A DNA stretch of 34,358 nt from an uncultured Acetatifactor sp. (GTDB lineage: Bacteria; Bacillota; Clostridia; Lachnospirales; Lachnospiraceae): NCBI GenBank assembly GCA_947581865.1, contig CANPWA010000028.1:1-34358 (forward strand), given 5' to 3'. The notes under the pieces were generated by a model. That model was not told where the DNA came from. It ran no database searches and saw nothing but the letters and a program-made list of their open reading frames with translations. The position numbers were made by a program, and so were the translations under genes. Shown piece by piece: positions 26,390 to 34,105 of this stretch. Each line of letters opens with the position of its first letter. The stretch's first letter is position 1.

Positions 26390-27289
26390 CTAGATCCTGC
26401 CTGCCACCAGATACAGTACAATGGTGAGCAGCATCAGACTCTCCTGTATGTAAGTGTAGAGCTCCACCTTCTCCACCAGCACAAACCGCTCCGGATCCTT
26501 CATAAAACTTACGAATTTCCAGGTCATCCAGGATACCAGCACCGCAAAGACCAGAATGGTGATGCGGTTGAGCCTGTACACTAAGATCATATTGGTCACA
26601 ATGTCCACCAGCGTGAGGATCATCACAAATCTTGTACTCTTTCGGTACCCGAAAAGCTTGGAGTAAGTGGTGTAATCATTCTCGTCCTTCGGCGCCCGGA
26701 TCTTCCGGGACACTTCCCAGATCAGGGCGGGGAAATACAGCGTCCAGAGCGCCATGACGGTATAGAGGGACACCGGCTTCAGATCGTATTTGATGACAGT
26801 AAAAGAAATGATATATATATTCACAAACATCTGCACGGGATTGTGGGTGACAAGCGCCAGCACAAGACTCGGCTGAATCTGTTTTTTGTGGAAAAACCAC
26901 TTGCTCATCAGATACCCATAGCCATACAGAATACAGAAAAAGAGAAAATTATTCATAAAAAGCACGTTGAGCACCACTGCCGCCAGCTCTACAACGATAC
27001 AGACCGCCACAATGTCCTTCTTGAAAACCCTGCCGCTGGGCAGCGGTCTGTCCGGGAAGAGCCGTTTGTCCGTCTCAAAATCCTTCAGGTCGTCGGCAAT
27101 CCTCAGCCACAGCAAAAAAGCGAACACGGTATAAGTGCCCACCAGCTCCTGCACCCCCAGCCGGAACCGGGTGACGCCGTAATTGAGCAGGATGATAAAA
27201 TGGATCTCCAAAAACACGATGCCGCCCAGCAGCAGTCTGGGCAGAAGCGGGTATCTCTCTTTAAAGTAAACTTCCAGTCTTTTCAGCAT
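26390..27289 (-). CDS. UbiA-family prenyltransferase
   Basis: A 299-residue polytopic membrane protein. The first aspartate motif is RIADDLKDFETDKRLFPDR (D66, D67, D70, D74) in the loop after helix 2. The second acidic motif is KDENDYTTYSKLFG (D202-D205). These bind Mg2+-diphosphate in UbiA enzymes, which transfer a prenyl chain to an aromatic ring, a sugar phosphate, haem or, in archaea, to geranylgeranylglyceryl phosphate. About eight hydrophobic segments are visible. No quinone or haem gene is nearby. Instead its partners are lipid head-group enzymes, so a glycerol- or polyol-phosphate acceptor is plausible. The ATG overlaps the stop region of psd by 7 bases. Confidence 0.88.
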   Translation of the reverse strand: MLKRLEVYFKERYPLLPRLLLGGIVFLEIHFIILLNYGVTRFRLGVQELVGTYTVFAFLLWLRIADDLKDFETDKRLFPDRPLPSGRVFKKDIVAVCIVVELAAVVLNVLFMNNFLFFCILYGYGYLMSKWFFHKKQIQPSLVLALVTHNPVQMFVNIYIISFTVIKYDLKPVSLYTVMALWTLYFPALIWEVSRKIRAPKDENDYTTYSKLFGYRKSTRFVMILTLVDIVTNMILVYRLNRITILVFAVLVSWMTWKFVSFMKDPERFVLVEKVELYTYIQESLMLLTIVLYLVAGRI

Positions 27290-28188
27290 TCTTCTGTTCC
27301 CCCCCTCTCTTTGGGCATCTTCTGTCCCAAAAGCCCGCTCCCGATCTTCTCCCCCATGAAAAGCTTCACCTCCGCTCCCCGGGCGCAGGCGCGGAGAATA
27401 TCCTCGTCCGGCATCACGCTGTCCCGGGGCAGCAGATAGAGGATCGTGGAGCCTCCCGGCTCAAAATACCCCTTCTCCATGCCCTTCTCAAAGGCGCGGA
27501 TGGGATGGTTCACAATCCGCCCCACCAAAAGCGCGCCCACCTCGATACACACCAGCCGTCCGAAATGTCTGGTCTGCATCACGTTCACCACGCGGAAATT
27601 TTCGCGGTATATTTTGTGACCGCGGGAGAGATCGCTGACCGTGTGAAGACATCCTTTGAGGGAATAGCGGCGCACCACCCTGCCCTGATCCACAAAGCAA
27701 TACCGGTGGCAGTCGTCCATGGTGAGCCGGAACACCAGACAGAGCCCGCCCTCATAGCCCTCCAGCGCGATCCGTCCTCCCACCAGCTCCCGGGGCGTAT
27801 ACTCCACACCCTTCACCTCGATCCGCCCCGTCTTAGAGATGGGATAGAGGGAGAGTTTGCTGTCCGCCGGAGCCACAAAGCTGTCCGGTGCCATGTCCAC
27901 GGGTCTTTTGCCCGGAGCAGGCTTCCGGATAAAAAAGTCCTGAAAACTTTTATACTCCCGCTTCTCAAAATCCTCCAGCGGGATCTGATACTCCTCCACA
28001 AAGGACGCGATCTTTCTCCGGCTGAAGGGCAGACGGTTCCAGATACCGTACACTTCGGAGAAAACCGGATGTGTGACCGCCTTTAACAGGATCCTGCCGA
28101 TCTTCCTGTGATATAAAATTTCCAACAGCCCTCCCCCATACTGGGAGATGGGCTCATATGTCTGAAGCTGTCTGTTATAAATCTGCAA
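27283..28188 (-). CDS. psd: Phosphatidylserine decarboxylase family protein
   Basis: A 301-residue pyruvoyl enzyme that removes CO2 from phosphatidylserine-type lipids to give the ethanolamine lipid. The self-cleavage site is GGST (245-248, Ser 247 becomes the pyruvoyl group). The triad partners are seen as D109 in VAPADSKL and H161 in LTMDDCHRYCFVD. The protein has the expected length for the precursor. It uses a TTG start (28188) with GGAG six to seven bases upstream, 13 bases after pssA. Archaeal archaetidylserine decarboxylases belong to the same superfamily, so the natural substrate here need not be a diacyl lipid. Confidence 0.93.
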   Translation of the reverse strand: MQIYNRQLQTYEPISQYGGGLLEILYHRKIGRILLKAVTHPVFSEVYGIWNRLPFSRRKIASFVEEYQIPLEDFEKREYKSFQDFFIRKPAPGKRPVDMAPDSFVAPADSKLSLYPISKTGRIEVKGVEYTPRELVGGRIALEGYEGGLCLVFRLTMDDCHRYCFVDQGRVVRRYSLKGCLHTVSDLSRGHKIYRENFRVVNVMQTRHFGRLVCIEVGALLVGRIVNHPIRAFEKGMEKGYFEPGGSTILYLLPRDSVMPDEDILRACARGAEVKLFMGEKIGSGLLGQKMPKERGGTEEC

Positions 28189-28201
28189 TCCGTTCTCCTT
28201 C

Positions 28202-28819
28202 TCAGGGCAGCACCGCCAGATACATCACCAGCATCACTGCCGCCAAAACCGCAAAAAAGCCATAGGCAATCCCCCGGGGCTTGACCACCCTGATATCCAG
28301 AATATTCAAAACTGCCACCGCCGCGATCCCCCCGGTAAAGACGGGAAAAAACACCCCGTCCCGCAGGGCATATCTCAACAGATACAAAAAAGGCAAAATG
28401 AGCGCGGTGTACGTCACAGGCAGCCCCCTGTAATACTTCACCGCCCCTTCCTCCTGCGCCTCCGACACATTGAAAAAGGCAAGCCGGGCAATCCCACAGA
28501 CGCAGAATGCGATCAGCGCCGCCGCCTGATACCAGCTTCTCATGCCCATGCCGAAGCAGATCGCCGCCGGAAGCGCCAAAAAATCCATCACATCCGCCAG
28601 AGAATCCAGCTGGATGCCAAAGCGTTTCTGCGCCTCGTCTCTCTTACATCTCCGCGCCACCGCGCCGTCAAACAGATCACACACTCCCGCCGCGATCAGA
28701 CAGGCAAACGCGGGGTTGACATTGCCCGCGCCCGCAAAAAAGATGCCCGTCACCGCAAAGCCCACCCCCACATAGGTCAGAATAACCGAGGGATTCCATT
28801 CTCCGATCAACATGCTCAC
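28202..28819 (-). CDS. pssA: CDP-alcohol phosphatidyltransferase, PssA-like
   Basis: A 205-residue membrane enzyme with about six hydrophobic segments and the complete CDP-alcohol phosphotransferase signature: D48-x2-D51-G-x2-A-R, then G68-x3-D72-x3-D76. With a psd gene directly downstream it most likely joins serine to a CDP-activated lipid (phosphatidylserine or archaetidylserine synthase class). The GTG start at 28819 overlaps the stop of the upstream dikinase (GTGA), with AGGAG just before it. The hydrophobic part of its substrate is unknown and would be set by CarS upstream. Confidence 0.9.
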   Translation of the reverse strand: MSMLIGEWNPSVILTYVGVGFAVTGIFFAGAGNVNPAFACLIAAGVCDLFDGAVARRCKRDEAQKRFGIQLDSLADVMDFLALPAAICFGMGMRSWYQAAALIAFCVCGIARLAFFNVSEAQEEGAVKYYRGLPVTYTALILPFLYLLRYALRDGVFFPVFTGGIAAVAVLNILDIRVVKPRGIAYGFFAVLAAVMLVMYLAVLP

Positions 28820-31401
28820 TCTTTCTCCTGTTCTTCCACGGTGATATATCCGGTGGCACCGTCTATGGTGATCGTCTGCCCGTCCCGGATCCGGCTCATG
28901 GCGTCGTGACAGTTCACGATGGCAGGAATACCATACTCTCTGGACACGATCGCCGCATGGCAGAGAATCCCGCCGTATTCCGTGACAATGCCCGAAAGGA
29001 TGGCGAATTTGGGCGTCCAGCCCGTATCCGTAAACCGCGTCACCAGAATGTCATTCTGCTGCAGTCTGGAGATCTCGCGGAAATCTTCAATGACTCTCGC
29101 CGTACCCGTCACTCTCCCGCTGTTTGCCCCCAGCCCGCGGATCGCGCCCTCCTGCCCCGCAGCTTCTTCCTGCGTCTCTCCTCCTGCGCCTCCGATCTCA
29201 TTCTCACTTATGTAATGGGCATACGCCATGTAATACTCTCTGTTTTTTCGTACCATCTCCCGGAGTTCTTCTGCCCCCAGCCTGCCGTCCAGGTAATCCC
29301 AAAGGGCGCTCACCCGGATAAACCAGATGTCCTCTGCCGCCTCCAGCACACCGTTTTCTGCCAGATGCTCCGAGAGCTTTATGGTATACACACGGATCAG
29401 GTAATAAAAACGGGTGGACAGATCCCGGTATTCCTCCCGCCACCAGAGCATCTTCCGCATACCGCGTATCTTTTTTTCCAGCCTGCGGTATTTCCCCGGG
29501 CGCACCTTGCCCCGGATCTCCCCCAGAAGCTTCTGATAATTCGCCTCGCCCCGCGCCTTGTCCTCCAGAGGGCTGAACTCATCCCCTAAAGAGACCATAT
29601 CCCGGATCCCGGCGATCAGGGGCAGCGGATCTTCATAATAGCAGGGATATGTCACATCCAGTTCCTTGTCGGAGTGATACCCGTACCCGGCAATGAGACG
29701 GCGCACGGCTTCCGTCCACTCTTTCCGGGCATCCGACACCGCCCCCTGCTGTTTGTCCGTGCGCTGCAAAGCGTTCTCCCCGCCCTCCAGGCAGGCGCAG
29801 ATCTCCCCGGGTTCATGCTCCTGCCAGAAGCGCAGGCTGTCCTGTCCGGAGCGGATCTGCCTCGAGATATCCCACATCTCATAGAAGGGGAGCATGTGGG
29901 ATATATTGTCTATGGCGCCCAAAAGCGTCAGATATTCGCTCTCGGACACATATTTTAAAAGACTGTCCTTGTAGAGCGACTGATGCACTGTATTGATGAA
30001 GATCTGCCAGAAATAAGTGCTCTCACTCTGGAGATAGGTCTTGCGGGTAAGCTCATACCAAAGCTTCTTTACTTCCTCCCCCGATGAGAGTTTTCCCGTG
30101 TCGTAAAGCTTTTTGTAATACTCATATTTTTCCAGGAGGTCCTGACGGTACCGCTCGCAGTTGTCGTTTCTCTCCTTCAAAATCTTCCTCTGGGCAAAAA
30201 ACATCCGCGCAATGGCGACAAAAGTACCCGGGGTGAGTCTGGTGACATGCCCGTCCCCCTCATAGGTGATCCTGATCCCGTACTCGCTGTCAAACTCCCG
30301 CTCCCTGTAGCCGATGACCTTGCTCAACGCCAGTTTCACCACCGACAGATTCCAGTAACATCTGCCGTAAAACATATCTCCAAGTTTTTTGTCCAGCTCC
30401 TTTGGGGTCAGGATCTTGGAATCCAGCAGGAAACGGCGCAGGGAAAACTCCCAGATATATTCGTACAGGCTCCACATATAGGGAGTGCAGACGCTCGCGG
30501 ACACCCCTCCGTCCTTAAAGTCCGCCGTGGTCCAAATATCCGTCAGCGCCGCGTAATTGATCTTCGTGATCCCCCGCGCCTGAAGAATAAAAAGCTTCCC
30601 CTCTGCCACCGCGAACTCGATATCGCAGGGATAACCGAACAAAAGCTGTATCTTCAGAAAAGTCTCCCCGAATTCCTTCAGTTTCCCCTCTTCCAGCAGA
30701 CGGTTCTGCTCCGCAGAATACCCTTTTTTGTCATACCAGTTATAAAAATACTGCTCCGGCACCACTCTGCCGCTGACCAGATTTTCTCCCAGCCCCTCCG
30801 CGATCTCAATGGACATCTCCTTATCGTTTCCCGTGAGGGGATTGATCGTAAAACATACTCCCGACAGCTCTGACGGAACCATCTTCTGAACCACCACTGA
30901 CATCGTCAGATCCTGCGGGGAAAGCTTGTGATGCACCAGATACCCCAGACTGACCGGGGTGAAGAGAGAGCGGTAGCAGTCTATGACCGCTTGTTCCACA
31001 GCGTCCATGCCGCTCACATTCAGACGGGTCTCATATTGTCCCGCAAAGGAGAAGTCCTGCAGGTCCTCCTTGCTGGCGCTGCTGCGCACAGCGTATCGCT
31101 CCTGCGCCCCAAGCTCCTCCTCAAGCTGACGAAATGTCCGCTCTCCGAGACGCGTCCCGGCGAACAGCCCTTGAAGTTCTTCTCCCACCGCATCCACATT
31201 TGACCCGTTCAGGGAAGCAAGGAGGCGCGCTACCTCTGCCTCGATTCCGTTTATCTTTAGAAATTCCAGATATTCCTCCCTGTCCAGGATCACCCCGTCG
31301 GGCACTTCAAAACCTGCCTGACGCAGAATGCACAGATTTTTTCCTTTGTTTCCCAGCCCTTTTCCTTCATGAGACGAGGGCTCGCTTATCCTTTGCAGCA
31401 T
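28816..31401 (-). CDS. PEP/pyruvate-binding dikinase-like enzyme (first copy)
   Basis: An 861-residue homologue of the dikinase at 24058-26379 and close in length to rifampin phosphotransferase. The N-terminal ATP-grasp shows GNKGKNLCILRQAGF, YAVRSSASKEDLQDFSFAGQ, LSGVCFTINPLTG and GKLFILQARGITK. A long helical acceptor domain includes AEDIWFIRVSALWDY. The C-terminal swivelling domain has the phospho-His H815 in GGILCHAAIVSREYGIPA. The PEP-binding TIM barrel is absent. The start at 31401 follows GGGAGA by eight bases, 64 bases after carS. The two copies differ mainly in the acceptor domain, suggesting two different hydroxyl substrates. A role in antibiotic inactivation is the main alternative, but both copies sit inside a lipid gene set. 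Confidence 0.88.
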   Translation of the reverse strand: MLQRISEPSSHEGKGLGNKGKNLCILRQAGFEVPDGVILDREEYLEFLKINGIEAEVARLLASLNGSNVDAVGEELQGLFAGTRLGERTFRQLEEELGAQERYAVRSSASKEDLQDFSFAGQYETRLNVSGMDAVEQAVIDCYRSLFTPVSLGYLVHHKLSPQDLTMSVVVQKMVPSELSGVCFTINPLTGNDKEMSIEIAEGLGENLVSGRVVPEQYFYNWYDKKGYSAEQNRLLEEGKLKEFGETFLKIQLLFGYPCDIEFAVAEGKLFILQARGITKINYAALTDIWTTADFKDGGVSASVCTPYMWSLYEYIWEFSLRRFLLDSKILTPKELDKKLGDMFYGRCYWNLSVVKLALSKVIGYREREFDSEYGIRITYEGDGHVTRLTPGTFVAIARMFFAQRKILKERNDNCERYRQDLLEKYEYYKKLYDTGKLSSGEEVKKLWYELTRKTYLQSESTYFWQIFINTVHQSLYKDSLLKYVSESEYLTLLGAIDNISHMLPFYEMWDISRQIRSGQDSLRFWQEHEPGEICACLEGGENALQRTDKQQGAVSDARKEWTEAVRRLIAGYGYHSDKELDVTYPCYYEDPLPLIAGIRDMVSLGDEFSPLEDKARGEANYQKLLGEIRGKVRPGKYRRLEKKIRGMRKMLWWREEYRDLSTRFYYLIRVYTIKLSEHLAENGVLEAAEDIWFIRVSALWDYLDGRLGAEELREMVRKNREYYMAYAHYISENEIGGAGGETQEEAAGQEGAIRGLGANSGRVTGTARVIEDFREISRLQQNDILVTRFTDTGWTPKFAILSGIVTEYGGILCHAAIVSREYGIPAIVNCHDAMSRIRDGQTITIDGATGYITVEEQEKE

Positions 31402-31465
31402 GTCCACACTCTCCCGGTTCCAAAACCATGATCATCACAGAAGCTATATGTTCTGCAGAAACTGT

Positions 31466-32068
31466 TCAGAACATATTTTTGCGCAGTTTCAAAAAATAAA
31501 GCAGCATATTCAACAGGATATGGGTGACTGCACCCACCGCCACATACAACAGATAAAAGGCAGGACTCATGGGGTGAAACAGACATACCACCAACACACA
31601 GCCAAACACGGAGTCCGCCTGATCCAAAAAGACAAAAAATCCCTTTGTCCATCCATGCACGCTCTTCCCCGGCACAATCCCCAGGCGTCTCTTCAAAAAG
31701 CTGTTTGGCAGTTCAAAAAGCCCGTAGCCGAACCCCAAAAGCAGACCGATCAGGAGATTCCATGGCGGTGTGTTGGGCACACTCCCATCCATGTAAAAGA
31801 AATTGTATGCCTCCAGCCCGGAAACTCTGCACACAGGTCCCCAGAGCGCCATACAGAGCATGTTGAGCAGAAGATATCCCAAAAAGCCCTTCCATGTCTT
31901 ATTGTCTCCGAAGACTCTTCTGCCGTCAGAAAGCGTGCGTCCGCCGTCCATGGGACGCTGCAGGGCTTTCAGATAAGAAGTGCTGCACCAGAGAGAGTTA
32001 AGTATCCCCGCGATGATGGGTCCAAGCAGTGTGAGATACATCCTCCCCAGGGTCTGAAGCAGATTCAT
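31466..32068 (-). CDS. CDP-archaeol synthase (CarS)-like protein
   Basis: A 200-residue membrane protein of the CarS/DUF46 family (PF01864 type), which transfers CMP from CTP to a lipid phosphate. The family landmarks are visible: RPMDGGRTLSDGRRVFGDNK followed by TWKGFL, then ELPNSFLKRRLGIVPGK and FFVFLDQADSVFGCVLV. Five hydrophobic segments surround these loops. Most bacteria use CdsA, which is longer and unlike this. The family is best known from archaea, where it makes CDP-archaeol. It is the first gene of the run; GGGGAGG lies six bases before the ATG, and a pair of direct repeats lies 46 bases further upstream. Confidence 0.88.
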   Translation of the reverse strand: MNLLQTLGRMYLTLLGPIIAGILNSLWCSTSYLKALQRPMDGGRTLSDGRRVFGDNKTWKGFLGYLLLNMLCMALWGPVCRVSGLEAYNFFYMDGSVPNTPPWNLLIGLLLGFGYGLFELPNSFLKRRLGIVPGKSVHGWTKGFFVFLDQADSVFGCVLVVCLFHPMSPAFYLLYVAVGAVTHILLNMLLYFLKLRKNMF

Positions 32069-32113
32069 GATTTACCTCCCCGGTCATATTTTCCTGAAAC
32101 CTTGCCAGGTATT

Positions 32114-32143
32114 GTATACATTTTAATACAGAATACATTTTAA
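32114..32143 (-). promoter_or_regulatory. Direct repeats upstream of carS
   Basis: Two 13-bp direct repeats (plus strand 32114-32126 and 32131-32143, differing at one base, 17 bp apart) lie 46 bases before the carS start in an AT-rich stretch. Tandem sites at promoter distance look like an operator or overlapping promoter elements. No clear -35/-10 pair can be fixed. Confidence 0.45.
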
Positions 32144-32514
32144 CATAGATACCCGGAAATTGCCACCCTTAAATCGATGCTGCTCCTGACCTGTCATTTG
32201 CAAAATTGTTTATTTTATTCCAACAGGCTCCGCATATTTCTCATATCCTATATCGTGCAAAAACATATTGATGCAGCAGAGATCGTATGTAGTGATATTG
32301 ATTTCCTGTCCGAAAAAGCCCTCTCCGGTGCAAAAGCACTAAAAAAGGCTTGAAATAGAGGGCTTCCGAGGTCAATCGCCGACTTTGGAAGCCCTTACTT
32401 TTTTGTGGTTATTGCAGCTTGGGCGGGCGAACGTAAACCGCTGCCGAAGCCTTGGGGTGTATGAAAAAACGAAAAATTAAAAGGTGCAGGAAAAATTGAA
32501 AGGTTCATGGAGAA
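32144..32514. other. Gene-free stretch with structured RNA-like region
   Basis: No credible gene is seen in these 370 bases. The middle (32316-32404) holds the three-arm hairpin set listed separately. The part nearest the sirtuin gene has a near-repeat of GAAAAATTRAAAGGT (around 32470-32505) and only a 12-codon plus-strand frame starting near 32460. Confidence 0.5.
32316..32404. terminator. Three-arm alternative hairpin/terminator region
   Basis: Arm 1 (32316-32324), arm 2 (32357-32367) and arm 3 (32387-32395) are complementary in overlapping fashion: 1 pairs with 2, or 2 pairs with 3. On the plus strand the 2-3 hairpin is followed by a T run (32399-32404). On the minus strand the 2-1 hairpin is followed by TTT directly and by TTTTT within the loop edge (32317-32313). 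At minimum it ends the sirtuin/macrodomain transcript. Confidence 0.6.
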
Positions 32515-33390
32515 CTATCTATTATTCAGGATCTCCAAAACCTCGCCTATATCACTGTCAATGCAAATCGATTGTCCGGCAATTTCCGTCGGGCAGATGG
32601 CCTCGCCGTAGTTGATACAGGCATAGGTCGCCGCCCTGTTCTGCGCGGTCATGCGCCAAAACGGATACTTGATAATGACAGGCGTATTGTAGCCGACACC
32701 CAGCTCCAGGAACAAGATCCGTCCGTTTCTCCGCGTCCGCAGGAAGTTTTCGTACCGCTCCGCCGCCCGGTGCCAGCCTTCGTCCTCCACAAATTTGTCG
32801 TCAGCGCGCAAATTCATGGTCAGGGGTCTGCCGCAATGGGGGCAGACGGGCAACAGTTCCGAGGGGATACGCATATCCGTTTGCCGCTCCATCATCTGTC
32901 GGATCGTGTCCTCATTGTCAAAGGTCTCCTGACAGCAGGGTCCGGAGCATTGAAACAGGCCGTAGTCTCCTTGGGTGTAGAAAAGGCGCTTTTTGTCAAA
33001 GCCCGCTTTTTGAAAACAGTGATCCACGTTCGTGGTGATCACAAAATAGTCCTTGTCATGAACCAGCGACAGCAGATTTTCATAGACCGGTTTCGGAGCG
33101 TCCGCATAACGGTTGATGAAAATATAACGGCTCCAATACGCCCAAAATTCCTCCTGCGCAGCAAACGGGTAAAAGCCACCGGAATACATATCGGAAAAGC
33201 CGTATTTCCCGGCAAAGTCGGAGAAGTACCGATCAAACCGCTCTCCGGTATAGGTAAAACCCGCCGCGGTAGACAAACCTGCTCCCGCGCCGATCACAAC
33301 GGCGTCCGCTTTGTCCAGCGCATCCCGGAGCCGCTGGATATTATCCGAGTAATTCCCGGTAGATTTGGTTATCGACATCCTTGAAAACAT
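32515..33390 (-). CDS. SirTM-class sirtuin (protein ADP-ribosyltransferase)
   Basis: A 291-residue Sir2-fold protein. The NAD-binding start is VVIGAGAGLSTAAGF (GAGxS type, 34-40). The usual TQN(I/V)D is TTNVD (119-123). The catalytic His of deacetylase sirtuins is replaced in YTQGDYGLFQC (Q140). A zinc site is formed by C148/C152 or C153 and by CPHC (183-186). The missing His and the macrodomain partner are the marks of SirTM, the class that ADP-ribosylates proteins rather than deacetylating them. The start at 33390 follows GGAGGTGA and lies 50 bases inside the end of the macrodomain gene, so the two are coupled. In known SirTM operons the target is a lipoylated GcvH-like protein; none is in this window. 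Confidence 0.92.
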   Translation of the reverse strand: MFSRMSITKSTGNYSDNIQRLRDALDKADAVVIGAGAGLSTAAGFTYTGERFDRYFSDFAGKYGFSDMYSGGFYPFAAQEEFWAYWSRYIFINRYADAPKPVYENLLSLVHDKDYFVITTNVDHCFQKAGFDKKRLFYTQGDYGLFQCSGPCCQETFDNEDTIRQMMERQTDMRIPSELLPVCPHCGRPLTMNLRADDKFVEDEGWHRAAERYENFLRTRRNGRILFLELGVGYNTPVIIKYPFWRMTAQNRAATYACINYGEAICPTEIAGQSICIDSDIGEVLEILNNR

Positions 33391-34105
33391 TAAAGATCAC
33401 CTCCGTGTCCCTTTTGTATTGCCGCACAGTATCCACAGCTATTTTTGCGGCTTCTTCATTCGGGAAATGAAATTCTCCCGTGGAAATGCAGCAGAACGCC
33501 ACGCTTTTTATGCCGTTTTCCTGCGCCAGTTTCAGACAGGAACGATAGCAGGAGGCAAGCAGCTCCCGGTCACTTTGCGTTACACGACCGTATATGATAG
33601 GGCCGACTGTATGGAGAACATAATCGCAGGGCAGATTGTAGGCGGGCGTGAACTTTGCCTGCCCGGTGGGTTCCTCATGTCCTTGCTTCTCCATAAGTTC
33701 CGCGCAGGCCAGCCGGAGCTGTATCCCGGCAAATGTGTGGATGGCGTTGTCGATACATCCGTGACAGGGTACATAGCAGCCGGTCATTCCGCTGTTGGCG
33801 GCGTTCACAACAGCACCACATTTCAGCGTAGTAATATCTCCCTGCCAGAGATAGATACCCGGCTCCACGGGTGTCAGGTCCGCTATATCCGTGACGCCCT
33901 TCCGGGCGGTTTCCTCTTGCAGGTATGCGTCCTGCACCGTCAGGAAATCATCCCCCATCGGATGCGGTGGGCGGACGTTCATCAGAGAGCGGAGCAACTT
34001 CTTCTGTCCGGCTGTATCCTGCGGAATCAGCAAATTGTGATATTGCGGTGCTTCGTCCAGTAGTTTTTGAATCAAGAACATTCGTCGCTCTGCCTGTGTC
34101 ATCAT
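33341..34105 (-). CDS. Zinc-type macrodomain, protein ADP-ribose hydrolase
   Basis: A 254-residue macrodomain protein that should remove the ADP-ribose added by SirTM. After an N-terminal helical region the macro fold begins with WQGDITTLKCGAVVNAANSG, whose GDI and NAAN bind ADP-ribose. The next loop carries GCYVPCHGCIDNAIH, the Cys/His cluster that marks the zinc-dependent, SirTM-linked macrodomain class. Later come HTVGPIIYG and FCCISTGEFHFP, the second phosphate-binding loop. The start at 34105 overlaps the stop of the ferredoxin-type gene upstream (ATGA), and its 3' end overlaps the sirtuin gene, so three genes form one coupled unit. Confidence 0.93.
   Translation of the reverse strand: MMTQAERRMFLIQKLLDEAPQYHNLLIPQDTAGQKKLLRSLMNVRPPHPMGDDFLTVQDAYLQEETARKGVTDIADLTPVEPGIYLWQGDITTLKCGAVVNAANSGMTGCYVPCHGCIDNAIHTFAGIQLRLACAELMEKQGHEEPTGQAKFTPAYNLPCDYVLHTVGPIIYGRVTQSDRELLASCYRSCLKLAQENGIKSVAFCCISTGEFHFPNEEAAKIAVDTVRQYKRDTEVIFNVFKDVDNQIYRELLG

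Noticed and set aside
24058..31401. Annotation of the two dikinases as PEP synthase or pyruvate phosphate dikinase
   Set aside because: Neither has the C-terminal PEP/pyruvate TIM barrel; after the phospho-His domain both proteins end within about 50 residues.
31386..31652. Small frame between carS and the first dikinase
   Set aside because: It overlaps both genes in another frame and has no supporting ribosome site or motif.
32460..32498. Twelve-codon plus-strand frame rich in Lys and Arg
   Set aside because: No ribosome site at a fitting distance, very short, and located in a terminator region.
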